A stretch of 9,902 nt of DNA from Candidatus Borrarchaeota archaeon (GCA_016840645.1 JAEORY010000111.1:1-9902); one strand, 5' to 3'. Numbered from the stretch's first letter, positions 1-6,498 are shown. Notes: generated by a model not told the origin, from the letters alone. Made by a program: numbers and translations.

Positions 1-534
1 GTTAAAATAATGCGTTCCAATAATTTGAAAAATGGACGTAGTAAAAGTTGTCAGGCGTGTAATAAAACCAATAAAATACATGGATATAGTAGAACAAAAA
101 CATACCGTGTTTGGGGAAGTATGATTGAGAGGTGCGAAAATACTTCTCACAAATATTATAAACATTATGGAGGAAGAGGAATAAAAGTATGTAAAGAGTG
201 GAGAAATGATTTTACACGATTTCTTAGGGATATGGGAGAACAACCTAAAGGCCTTTCTCTTGATAGAATTGATAACAGTGGAGATTACTGCAAAGACAAT
301 TGTCGGTGGGTTTCTATGAAAGTTCAAAATAGAAATAGACGGGATTGTCTTAAACAAGGTGATATTGTTCATGGATGGAAAACACTTAAACGACTTGACA
401 ATCCTAATAAAACTCAATTCCAATGCACCGATTGTGGAAATATAATAATTGGACATACTCATGCTGTTAAATCTGGTCTGAGACGTTGTCAGTGTCGTGG
501 ACGACGTCCTCGTGGTTCTCTTTCTTCTCATTAA
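1..534 (+). CDS. HNH-type homing endonuclease-like protein, 5' end cut by window edge
   Basis: Probable DNA endonuclease of the phage HNH/AP2-type homing family. The reading frame is open to base 1 and the ATG at 10 is probably internal. The first visible residues (SNNLKNGRSKSC) look like the end of the Cys-containing 'SNLKSGxxKSCGC' element that normally sits inside such proteins, so the true start should lie upstream. Counting from the ATG at 10, residues 53-64 (YGGRGIKVCKEW) and 82-101 (LSLDRIDN, then a Cys-rich NCRWV segment) are the family's signature core, followed by QNRNRR. Residues 138-162 (CTDCGN ... SGLRRCQC) look like a second copy of the Cys-rich element, so the core is flanked on both sides. 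It is the only gene on the plus strand and is AT-rich. It converges on the acetyltransferase gene and overlaps its 3' end by 68 bases. Family assignment is from motif recognition; cleavage activity is inferred. Confidence 0.8.
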   Translation, partial: VKIMRSNNLKNGRSKSCQACNKTNKIHGYSRTKTYRVWGSMIERCENTSHKYYKHYGGRGIKVCKEWRNDFTRFLRDMGEQPKGLSLDRIDNSGDYCKDNCRWVSMKVQNRNRRDCLKQGDIVHGWKTLKRLDNPNKTQFQCTDCGNIIIGHTHAVKSGLRRCQCRGRRPRGSLSSH

Positions 535-1030
535 TTTCATTCGTATCAGTAATATCATCAAAATTTGGTGTCCACTCCATAATGGTACCTTTCGATTGTT
601 TAAATCCATATTTTAAAGAGTGACGCTTGTAGTTGGTAATCCAGACTATCTTTTTAAGACTGCATTCTTTTGCTATCTCTTTTGCTTTATCTGCCGCAAG
701 TGTAACGGCACGTCCTTTATTCCAGTATTCCTTCTTCATCGAGAAAGTCTGGATAACCAGTGTCTTGCTAAGCACATCAACCTCACACCAGAACATCCCA
801 ACCACTTTATTCCCCTCGTCAGCAATAACATAAAGCATTGATAACGGATTAAGTTGAGGTCCTTGATCTGTTTGACGCAGGCAAATAACCTCTTGGTATT
901 TATACCAGTCTTCAACTTCATACTCCCTATCCCTTACTTGTTCAATAAGTTCTTTGGGTACATGCATCGGAGTAAATACACGGATAAACCTTAGTTTATC
1001 AAAATCAGGTTCGTTCAATTCCTTGGCCAA
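467..1030 (-). CDS. GNAT-like N-acetyltransferase
   Basis: Predicted 187-residue GNAT-fold acetyltransferase, which would transfer an acetyl group from acetyl-CoA to an unknown acceptor. Visible support is a strand-like run at residues 65-98 (YVIADEGNKVVGMFWCEV, then VIQTFSM), then YWNKGRAVTLAADKAKEIA at 102-120 matching GNAT motif A (G106, A108; the usual leading Gln/Arg is replaced by Trp). After this come a predicted strand KKIVWITN and YGFKQSKGTIMEW at 141-153. The tail from about 155 is acidic and looks disordered. The first available start is TTG at 1030. A GGGAG lies about 11 bases upstream, and a stop in frame just beyond it rules out a longer gene. It overlaps the end of the preceding fibre-like gene by 26 bases, and its last 22 codons overlap the convergent endonuclease gene. 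Substrate unknown; it is the last gene of the minus-strand operon seen here. Confidence 0.72.
   Translation of the reverse strand: MAKELNEPDFDKLRFIRVFTPMHVPKELIEQVRDREYEVEDWYKYQEVICLRQTDQGPQLNPLSMLYVIADEGNKVVGMFWCEVDVLSKTLVIQTFSMKKEYWNKGRAVTLAADKAKEIAKECSLKKIVWITNYKRHSLKYGFKQSKGTIMEWTPNFDDITDTNEINEKKENHEDVVHDTDNVSDQI
482..508 (+). other. Inverted repeat in the convergent gene overlap
   Basis: Arms GACGTTGTC (482-490) and GACGACGTC (500-508) could pair over nine positions (one G-U) around a 9-base loop in plus-strand RNA. A pyrimidine-rich stretch follows on the plus strand. It lies inside both reading frames, before the plus-strand stop, so a terminator role is doubtful. The minus-strand version has an A-C mismatch and no U-tract. 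Confidence 0.3.
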
Positions 1031-1574
1031 TGTAACGCAAGCTCCCTATTAATTGGCCAGCCGCTACTGATGCCTGATTTGCTGTCGTGAAACCACTTCC
1101 ACAGTTCCATATTTCACCTCGAAATGTATCCGAGATAGCATTAATCACACATTCAGTTCCCCCGGTATAAGCAAATATTGAGGGTTGCAACACACCAATA
1201 AATGGTTTTTGGTTTGTTATAGCTACCTTATATGGTAGTTCTAGATACATGTTTCCGGTTATAGCACCACTATTTACAGACCATTTGATATCAAAAAAAA
1301 TATCAACTACTATGCCTTTTCTAAGAACCCAACCAACTTGGTGGTCATAAGTAAATGTGGTACCCGAATTTAGCGTGTCTTTTAGCAATGGTGTCCATTG
1401 TCTGCTACCTGTATCGACGTCTCGACGGAAATCACCATTAATAGCTTGGGATATTTCTTCATATTGTCGATTTAAAGTGAATGTGAGTTCTTTAAGATAG
1501 CTTTCGAGTTCTTCACCACCATGTTTTACGCGTTGATTAACCTCTGGAAGAAGTGTGTTTGTTGGAAGCGTCAT
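1005..1574 (-). CDS. Putative short tail fibre / adhesin-like structural protein
   Basis: A protein of 189 residues when started at the ATG at 1574. That ATG overlaps the TGA stop of the upstream tail gene (ATGA), which makes it far more likely than an ATG 30 bases upstream inside that gene. Residues 1-48 are charged and look helical (VNQRVKHGGEELESYLKELT ... NRQYEEISQAING), as in the oligomerising stem of a fibre. From about residue 58 (WTPLL) onward it looks all-beta: FTYDHQVGWVLRKGIVVDIF, then SGAITGNMYLELPYKV. This resembles the 'G-x-tG-x-x-x-i-x-LPy' pattern common at the tips of phage fibres. The position after a nozzle-like tail gene agrees with a tail appendage. Receptor binding is inferred, and no enzymatic motif is seen. 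A small hairpin overlaps its ribosome binding site. Confidence 0.55.
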   Translation of the reverse strand: MTLPTNTLLPEVNQRVKHGGEELESYLKELTFTLNRQYEEISQAINGDFRRDVDTGSRQWTPLLKDTLNSGTTFTYDHQVGWVLRKGIVVDIFFDIKWSVNSGAITGNMYLELPYKVAITNQKPFIGVLQPSIFAYTGGTECVINAISDTFRGEIWNCGSGFTTANQASVAAGQLIGSLRYIGQGIERT

Positions 1575-3931
1575 ACGGGACGACTCCCGCGTGGACGGAA
1601 CCACGGCATTAGAGCATGGATGCGAATGGGCTTATCTTTTCCTTCAGAAGTTATGTGAACAAAATGTTGATACCCACTTCCTCCGGCATATACTCTTTTC
1701 CATGCCTTCGTTGAGGCAAACGGAAGTTCTGTTACCACACCATCATTATCATATATGCCGTAATTGGTTGTATCAACACCTATAGTGAAGTTGTCTCTAT
1801 CTACAACAGTTACGGTATATGGACCGCCATTAACTGCATTCATTCCATCTACATTATAGATGTAAACCTCTTCTCCTGTACTTAATCCATGGTTATTGGA
1901 AGTAACCTGTCCTGGATTTGCGTTGGTGATGTGAGATACTGCGGATCGTTCCACAAGATTTGGCAGCATGTTCATTGTCTTTGAGGAATATGGGGAATTC
2001 TCATTGTTTGTGAAGAATTCTACGGTTATCTTTGACTCTGGGTGTGTATCCATAAACAAATCAACATAACCAAGCTGAGCTTGTTTACCCTGGCTCATCC
2101 ACGGATTCCACGCGGCTGAAGTAAGCTCGAATTCTATGGAATCCGCAAGAACGGTTCTTACTGTTCCGGCTGATCCGGCAACATATGCGGTATATCCGGA
2201 AGTATCAATGCCAGATAATTCAAATGTATTGCCAGATTTAGAGGCAACGATAAACTCTCTATCGTTAAGTTCTACCATACTTCCTGCGGCTATTCCGGAA
2301 ATCGTGATTACATCACCATCTGAGAGCCCTATATTTCCAGTCATCGTAATAACGCCCGGACTTGCCTGTGTTACGTTGATGATAGTTGCATCAAATCTTT
2401 CTTCTTGGTCATCTCCTCCCTGTTCCATGACAAAGATTTCGCCGTCTCTATCACCTCCGAGAAGAATTTCAGACCCTTCGTCAAAGAAGAAGTCTGTGAG
2501 TGTATCATCTGCAAATTGGTCAAGTGTTTGGTCCCCAAAATCAACAATAGAAGAATCTTGTCCCGCTCCACCATGTCCCAAAACATTGAGTTCTATTTTA
2601 TATTTCGAGAAAGATTTGGACTCTTCATCAAAGATAAGAGCCGAATCTGCTTCCGTAGACTCTATTCTTGGATATAACATCCACATACGACGATTTCCGA
2701 AGCTTCTTTTAGCAAATACCTTGCCAAAGTGTTCGTCATTCATTGCAGAGTCTGTAAAATCCTCAATACGCTCATCTATACGTTGTGTTCCAACACCATC
2801 TGTAGCGTTAATTCCTCTAATCCCCGCAGATATGACTGTTCTATCAAACTGTTCTGTAGTCATTTTACCGTCACAGGAACGGAAATCGTTTATCTTGTCC
2901 CATTTGAATGGAAGAGCAGGGTCGGATGTGGGTCTTAGCGTCCAAACACTGCTTGTAAAGTATACAATAAGTACATCTTGTACAAACTGAGCACTAATGA
3001 TGTGATCTCCTGTGGGAGCGTCTACGAATCCCCCCTTGCCAGGAACATTGTCGTCCCATCCTCCAGTAACAGAAGGACCTTGAGCCTGGCACCAACGCGC
3101 CCTTTGCGGATAAGTATTAGCTCCTTCGAATGTATGAAGAAGGACAAGTCGTTGCCTGAAGGCAAAAAGCAGTTTACAGCCATTTATTGTCGTGGTTGAG
3201 TTTATTACTGGAGCAAAAGAGGTTGTGGTTGTTCCTCCGTTATAATAACGAATTCCATTGAGACCGCCAGAAAGAGCGTCTCCATTGGTAAAATAAAGAC
3301 GATATAGAGTGGAGGCCGCGGTTGACGCTGTTGACGCCCAGTTATCTCCCCAGACATAACTGAGATTGCCTCCACTCATAATATCTGCGTTATCAAGAGG
3401 AACGAATTGATCGTTTGTAGGATCAAACTTGCAAGCGCGTTTTGTATCAAACGCTAAAACTTCTTTAATGTTTGCACTGTCAATATACTGAAGAATACCC
3501 ATTACACGGTCTTGTGGGACAAGGTAAACGCCGCCTGCACCCGCAATATAAGCGGTGAAATTTGTCGTATTAACATTTGTAAGTTCAAATGTAGTGGGAG
3601 TTATATTTCCAATGGTATATTGATTGCCGTTGAGTTCCGTCATTCCAGTGACATCTCGAATCTCAACAATATCTCCGTTCGTGAGACCTGTAGTACTTGT
3701 AACAGTAACAACACCAGGACTTGCCTGTGTTATGGCAGATATATCCCAGTTAGTGCCGTTCTTGTGAACGATATCACCAAGCTTCGTATAGCCTTCTCTT
3801 TTTTCTATTACTCCATGACGAATATGGCCATTTATAACATCGCTAAATGCGTCTTGTGGTAATTGCCAAGGCTCAACATCCGTATCAAGACCCGTGGCAA
3901 ATGGAGCAATAAGAAAAGGCTCATAATTCAT
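1571..3931 (-). CDS. Large tail protein, nozzle-like, with three E1-FCCH-like beta modules
   Basis: A 786-residue virion protein. The N-terminus (residues 8-51: IAPFATGLDTDVEPWQLP ... VINGHIRHGVIEKREGYTKLG) follows the pattern of podovirus nozzle or tail-tube-B-like proteins, with a 'G-l-x-t-D' opening and an 'N-x-x-x-r-x-G-x-x-x-k-R-x-G-y' element. The middle (about 140-510) is rich in strands and aromatic turns (LYRLYFTNGD, NGIRYYNGG, SVWTLRPTSD), compatible with a beta-propeller. Three copies of a roughly 70-residue module, of the kind annotated in phages as 'ubiquitin-activating E1 FCCH domain', occur at residues 65-136, 517-593 and 665-734. Each has ITxAxPG, a Gly-rich G-L-S/T-x-G turn, ELN/VNG-x-x-Y and TFEL or NFTI. 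The module name is a fold label and does not imply ubiquitin chemistry. The gene starts with an ATGA overlap on the preceding gene and ends with one on the next. Tail location is well supported; the precise nozzle role is inferred. Confidence 0.72.
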   Translation of the reverse strand: MNYEPFLIAPFATGLDTDVEPWQLPQDAFSDVINGHIRHGVIEKREGYTKLGDIVHKNGTNWDISAITQASPGVVTVTSTTGLTNGDIVEIRDVTGMTELNGNQYTIGNITPTTFELTNVNTTNFTAYIAGAGGVYLVPQDRVMGILQYIDSANIKEVLAFDTKRACKFDPTNDQFVPLDNADIMSGGNLSYVWGDNWASTASTAASTLYRLYFTNGDALSGGLNGIRYYNGGTTTTSFAPVINSTTTINGCKLLFAFRQRLVLLHTFEGANTYPQRARWCQAQGPSVTGGWDDNVPGKGGFVDAPTGDHIISAQFVQDVLIVYFTSSVWTLRPTSDPALPFKWDKINDFRSCDGKMTTEQFDRTVISAGIRGINATDGVGTQRIDERIEDFTDSAMNDEHFGKVFAKRSFGNRRMWMLYPRIESTEADSALIFDEESKSFSKYKIELNVLGHGGAGQDSSIVDFGDQTLDQFADDTLTDFFFDEGSEILLGGDRDGEIFVMEQGGDDQEERFDATIINVTQASPGVITMTGNIGLSDGDVITISGIAAGSMVELNDREFIVASKSGNTFELSGIDTSGYTAYVAGSAGTVRTVLADSIEFELTSAAWNPWMSQGKQAQLGYVDLFMDTHPESKITVEFFTNNENSPYSSKTMNMLPNLVERSAVSHITNANPGQVTSNNHGLSTGEEVYIYNVDGMNAVNGGPYTVTVVDRDNFTIGVDTTNYGIYDNDGVVTELPFASTKAWKRVYAGGSGYQHFVHITSEGKDKPIRIHALMPWFRPRGSRPV
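1576..1589 (-). promoter_or_regulatory. Small hairpin over the ribosome binding site of the fibre-like gene
   Basis: In minus-strand RNA, CGGGA and UCCCG pair around a GUCG tetraloop, ending just before the ATG at 1574. The GGGAG that would serve as the Shine-Dalgarno sequence lies in this stem. Together with the ATGA overlap this fits translational coupling, in which ribosomes finishing the upstream gene open the hairpin. The stem is only 5-6 bp, so chance is possible. Confidence 0.4.
1730..1939 (-). repeat. FCCH-like module, copy C (tail gene)
   Basis: Encodes residues 665-734 of the large tail protein (VSHITNANPG ... HGLSTGEEVYIYNVDGMNAVNG ... DNFTIGV). It shares the 13-base string TTTGCGTTGGTGA (plus strand, 1917-1929) with the head-gene copy at 6224-6236, so this copy resembles the head-gene one at the start of the module. 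Confidence 0.75.
2153..2383 (-). repeat. FCCH-like module, copy B (tail gene)
   Basis: Encodes residues 517-593 of the large tail protein (INVTQASPGVITM ... GLSDGDVITISGI ... NTFELSGIDTSGYTAYVAG). It shares a 16-base exact match (2358-2373) with copy A at 3717-3732, and both read TQASPGV and end in an A-Y-I/V-A-G turn. This suggests duplication within the gene. Confidence 0.78.
3524..3739 (-). repeat. FCCH-like module, copy A (tail gene)
   Basis: Encodes residues 65-136 of the large tail protein (SAITQASPGVVTV ... GLTNGDIVEIRDVTGMTELNG ... TFELTNVNTTNFTAYIAG). It is inserted directly after the conserved N-terminal segment, where simpler homologues would be expected to continue without it (inference). 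Confidence 0.78.
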
Positions 3932-4581
3932 GCAATACCGCCAAATATTACCAGCATGAAACCGGCATTAATATCATTTCCGTTATTGTTTCTAATCCTA
4001 ACACTTGTAGTTATCTTACCTCCTGCAAGCGTTGGAGTTGATCCAAGTTGTGCTGTTGTTGCATTACCAGCTACAATAAGAGGAACAATCGTCACATAAA
4101 CATTCGCATTATTGAATACGGCGTCTGTTACAACACTATAACTGCCTGTTGCAGGCCGAGTAACAGCGCTACAGTTAATCTGTCTTGTAAAGGTTGTTCC
4201 TGTGTCTGGAACATATGCTAGTGCCGTTGGCAGCATGTTGGCGGTATATGAAAAGTTGCTCAGATTAATACCGGTTGTTGCTCCACCAAGAACACCCCCA
4301 TCGGTAAGTTGAACTACATTACCGGCAGAATCCTTCATAAAGGCTTCTTGCGTTCCACCACCATCATCTTTGCTGTAGAGGTAGTGGGTTCCAGTATTCG
4401 TTTGTGGGTCATTGTTAGCCGCAAGGCCTGTTCTGTTGTCTAACTGAACAGAACGCTGTTGAAGCATAGAAGAGGTGCCTACATCGTCTCCCTCTTCGAT
4501 TGCCTCCCAATTAGGTCGGATCACAATCCCAAGGTTGCGGATTTTCTCACTATTTGACGGCAAAGATTTGTCCCAGGCCAT
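3928..4581 (-). CDS. Phage tail structural protein, fibre-like, 217 residues
   Basis: Probable minor virion protein. The N-terminus (MAWDKSLPSNSEKIRNLGIV, then IRPNWEAIEEGD) matches a segment I recognise from phage structural proteins that open with 'MAWDxxLPxxxxKIRNLGxVIRPNWxAIEEG'. This block is likely an attachment domain. Residues 46-95 (QLDNRTGLAANNDP ... YLYSKDDGG ... DSAGNVVQLTDGG) look like the short beta 'triplet' region found before fibre tips. The rest (about 105-217) is Thr/Val/Asn-rich and predicted beta, ending hydrophobic (GFMLVIFGGIA). A GAGGT lies just upstream of its ATG. The gap to the adaptor gene is 9 bases, and it overlaps the next gene by ATGA. The exact place in the tail is unknown. 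Confidence 0.6.
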   Translation of the reverse strand: MAWDKSLPSNSEKIRNLGIVIRPNWEAIEEGDDVGTSSMLQQRSVQLDNRTGLAANNDPQTNTGTHYLYSKDDGGGTQEAFMKDSAGNVVQLTDGGVLGGATTGINLSNFSYTANMLPTALAYVPDTGTTFTRQINCSAVTRPATGSYSVVTDAVFNNANVYVTIVPLIVAGNATTAQLGSTPTLAGGKITTSVRIRNNNGNDINAGFMLVIFGGIA

Positions 4582-4590
4582 GTCTACCTC

Positions 4591-5496
4591 TTAAAACATT
4601 GGAAGCGCCCGAGTCGACTCTAGATCGATATGGGTGCGTGTTAGTATATAGTTAATCTGCTCCTTATATAGCAGTGTGAGTTCTTGATATCTATCCATCT
4701 CGCCAAAGTCACTCGCTATTCTTCTAGCAGCCCCAAAAGCAATTGCAGGACCCCACTCTTCTTGTAATGGTTTATCGTCTGCATATTCGAAGACAGTCTT
4801 ATTTGAACCACTGACGGGTTTAACGTAAAGAAGGGACCAGGCTTTTACCTCGAAACGGTAAGCCCTGTCTGGAATGGGATAGAACTCGAATTGGTTATCA
4901 AACATAAGAACAGCAACAGGAGTCCCTGCTTTATATTGGATAAAACTTGCTTGTATAACCTGCCCGTTTGTAGGGGCAGTGTTAAATGTTACAGAGATGG
5001 CCCCTGTTGTATAATTAACAGTACCCGTTCCTCCCTGGTCACCTGTAAGAACACCCAATCCATCATCTGTAAATACCTCTACGGTATCGTCAACTAATAC
5101 AGAGCCGGCAACCAACGGTGCGTTGCTAGAATAAGTATTAGAGAAAGCCACAGTAGAGCCATCACCAGTCCAAGTAGAAAGTCTGGTAACATTATACGGA
5201 TTTTCCGTCCTAAACTTTTCAGGATCTTGATAAAAAAGAAGTTCACGGCGGTCAATCGTTGCCGCCGGAACAAAGTTCGTATAATTCGCAGGAAACGTGT
5301 ATTTTTGAACATTTGCCTCCGTATTGAACTCGTGAAGGGTATAGTTCCTATTGAGTTTTACTTCTGCCGGAAACTCGAACTGAAAGTACTTGTTAATGTA
5401 CTCATCAACCTGAGTGTTGCTCATCTCAGCAACAGAAAGCCTTCCGCTTACTTGTCGCGTTTTAGTTCGAATCTCTGATAGCGTCCATTCACTCAT
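4591..5496 (-). CDS. Head-tail adaptor (SU10-adaptor-like) with inserted beta domain
   Basis: A 301-residue protein proposed to bridge portal and tail. The N-terminal half opens with helical segments (WTLSEIRTKTRQVSGRL, then SNTQVDEYINKYFQFEFPAE at 26-45). Next come EVKLNRNYTLHEFNT and a YTFPANYTNFVPAATIDRRE stretch. The C-terminal part (about 192-301) has a strand region FDNQFEFYPIPDRAYRFEV followed by helices (EWGPAIAFGAARRIASDFG, YQELTLLYKEQINYILTRTH), as in podovirus adaptor proteins. Between them, residues 107-188 (STWTGDGSTVAFSNT ... GTGTVNYTTGAISVTFNTAP) form what looks like an independent beta-sandwich. A palindrome AGGTATACCT (5497-5506) lies immediately upstream of the ATG and overlaps the ribosome binding site. 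Placement between head and tail genes fits the role. Family call is by pattern and position. Confidence 0.62.
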   Translation of the reverse strand: MSEWTLSEIRTKTRQVSGRLSVAEMSNTQVDEYINKYFQFEFPAEVKLNRNYTLHEFNTEANVQKYTFPANYTNFVPAATIDRRELLFYQDPEKFRTENPYNVTRLSTWTGDGSTVAFSNTYSSNAPLVAGSVLVDDTVEVFTDDGLGVLTGDQGGTGTVNYTTGAISVTFNTAPTNGQVIQASFIQYKAGTPVAVLMFDNQFEFYPIPDRAYRFEVKAWSLLYVKPVSGSNKTVFEYADDKPLQEEWGPAIAFGAARRIASDFGEMDRYQELTLLYKEQINYILTRTHIDLESTRALPMF

Positions 5497-5505
5497 AGGT
5501 ATACC

Positions 5506-5826
5506 TTATTCAAATATTTGCCGGCACTGAAATCTAGATTTATACCCTTCTAAGTTCTTCTGCATGCGGCCTCTGCCGTCTGGAGAATATCCCCATAAAG
5601 GTGTTTGTCTAGATTCAATGTGCTGAACGACTTCTCGTCTTAGTCTATATTTTCCACCATGAAGAAGGGTGTATTTTTCTGGGCTCTTTGTGCTTCCATA
5701 AGAAAAATTTACAGGCACACCTGGCTCCTCAAGGTTAAAAAACTCAACCATAATTTCTTCGTTGAGCCATTCCTTCTGGCGTTCTTTTTTGTCCTTCTGG
5801 ACATTTGGTGCTTCTACTTTACTCAT
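5506..5826 (-). CDS. Conserved phage protein of unknown function, 106 residues
   Basis: A small soluble protein. Residues 1-24 are charged and Lys/Glu-rich, probably helical. Residues 26-44 (MVEFFNLEEPGVPVNFSYG) read as strands. Residues 53-71 (TLLHGGKYRLRREVVQHIE) and 80-104 (YSPDGRGRMQKNLEG, then SRFQCR) follow a pattern I associate with small proteins of phage structural operons: 'G-x-x-y-x-l-P/R-x-x-v-x-h-l', then a 'P-D-G' turn and 'R-F-q'. A GGAG sits four bases before the ATG. It lies between the possible terminator and the adaptor gene, so a connector or accessory head role is possible but not shown. Confidence 0.6.
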   Translation of the reverse strand: MSKVEAPNVQKDKKERQKEWLNEEIMVEFFNLEEPGVPVNFSYGSTKSPEKYTLLHGGKYRLRREVVQHIESRQTPLWGYSPDGRGRMQKNLEGYKSRFQCRQIFE

Positions 5827-5844
5827 ATCTCTCCATGTAAAAGA

Positions 5845-5876
5845 GAGGGCCCAGAAAATGAAGAAACCAGGCCCTC
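5845..5876 (-). terminator. Possible intrinsic terminator between head and tail genes
   Basis: A perfect 7-bp GC-rich inverted repeat, GAGGGCC/GGCCCTC (arms 5870-5876 and 5845-5851), with an 18-base loop and followed on the minus strand by TCTTTTAC. It begins seven bases past the stop of the decoration-like gene, within a 57-base gap, the only sizeable one besides that after the capsid gene. The loop is long and the U-run weak, so it may be leaky, lowering tail-gene expression relative to capsid genes. Confidence 0.5.
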
Positions 5877-5883
5877 AGGGGTA

Positions 5884-6477
5884 TTATGTTACAGACTCTT
5901 TGCCTTTAACAATTGCAGTCATAACAGCGCTATTAGCACCAACAGGAGTGGTACCAACAGTGATTCCACGACGAGCGTAGTTTTCTGTTGGGATTGCATC
6001 TCCGTTAGTATCGCTAACACGAGTTACCTTACCACCACTAACATAAGTGCTATACGCAGTTGTGTTGGTTGCGGTGGTAATTGTAGTTGCTGTAAATGAA
6101 GCAATTACATAGTCCTGGTTAAGGCTAGTTGCAGAACCGTCGTCTGCCAAACCTTCAACCTTAATAGTATCACCTACAGCGAATCCGGCAGGTCCTGTAT
6201 CATCTACAGTCAAAACACCAGGGTTTGCGTTGGTGAAACCAGAAATAGCAGCTCCGTAATTAGAGCTTTCAGACAAGGCTGTGAAGCCATTGCTTGTAGT
6301 AAGAGTACCAGAATCAACATCTAGTACTTCGCCAGCAGCCATACCGTCATTCCAGTACCAGCTGCCGCCATTTGTTCTATCAACAGTCGTAATCTCTGCG
6401 ACTGTAAAACCAACGTCCAAGTCCCTAGCTACTGCAGGGTTGGGATTGGTCCACGTGAAGCTCTTACACTGACTCAT
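5884..6477 (-). CDS. Probable head decoration/accessory protein with FCCH-like module
   Basis: A 197-residue virion-type protein encoded just after the major capsid gene once the inserted endonuclease is ignored, the usual place for a capsid decoration protein. Residues 1-50 (SFTWTNPNPAVARDLDVGFT, then VDRTNGGSWYWNDGMAAG) match a recurring phage pattern, 'DvGFxxxxixxxnxtng-x-x-x-W-x-x-gMaaG', followed by a TSNGFTALSES turn. Residues 78-153 (ISGFTNANPGVLTV ... FAVGDTIKVEGLADDG ... LNQDYVIASFTATTITTA) are an E1-FCCH-like module. The C-terminus (160-197: AIPTENYARRGITVG ... ANSAVMTAIVKGKES) resumes the first domain, so the module is probably a loop insertion. AAAGGT lies about six bases before the ATG. 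Decoration role is inferred from position and composition. Confidence 0.6.
   Translation of the reverse strand: MSQCKSFTWTNPNPAVARDLDVGFTVAEITTVDRTNGGSWYWNDGMAAGEVLDVDSGTLTTSNGFTALSESSNYGAAISGFTNANPGVLTVDDTGPAGFAVGDTIKVEGLADDGSATSLNQDYVIASFTATTITTATNTTAYSTYVSGGKVTRVSDTNGDAIPTENYARRGITVGTTPVGANSAVMTAIVKGKESVT
6019..6246 (-). repeat. FCCH-like module, copy D (head gene)
   Basis: Encodes residues 78-153 of the decoration-like protein. The opening TNANPG and the 13 bases at 6224-6236 are identical to those of copy C in the tail gene. The core (VGDTIKVEGLADDG, SLNQDYVIAS, AYSTYVSGG) aligns by eye with copies A and B. Confidence 0.7.
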
Positions 6478-6498
6478 GTATAAACCTTTAGTTGGAAA

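Noticed and set aside
1575..1604. Earlier ATG at 1604 as start of the fibre-like gene
   Set aside because: It would add MVPSTRESSR, which is an out-of-frame reading of the upstream gene end. The ATGA overlap at 1571-1574 with its nearby GGGAG is a better start.
2136..2990. A 284-codon plus-strand frame opposite the large tail gene
   Set aside because: It is Ser/Pro-rich low-complexity translation, antisense to a well-supported tail protein, with no recognisable domain.
5497..5506. Palindrome AGGTATACCT before the adaptor gene as an operator
   Set aside because: Ten bases only, a single copy, overlapping a functional-looking Shine-Dalgarno and the upstream stop; chance is likely.
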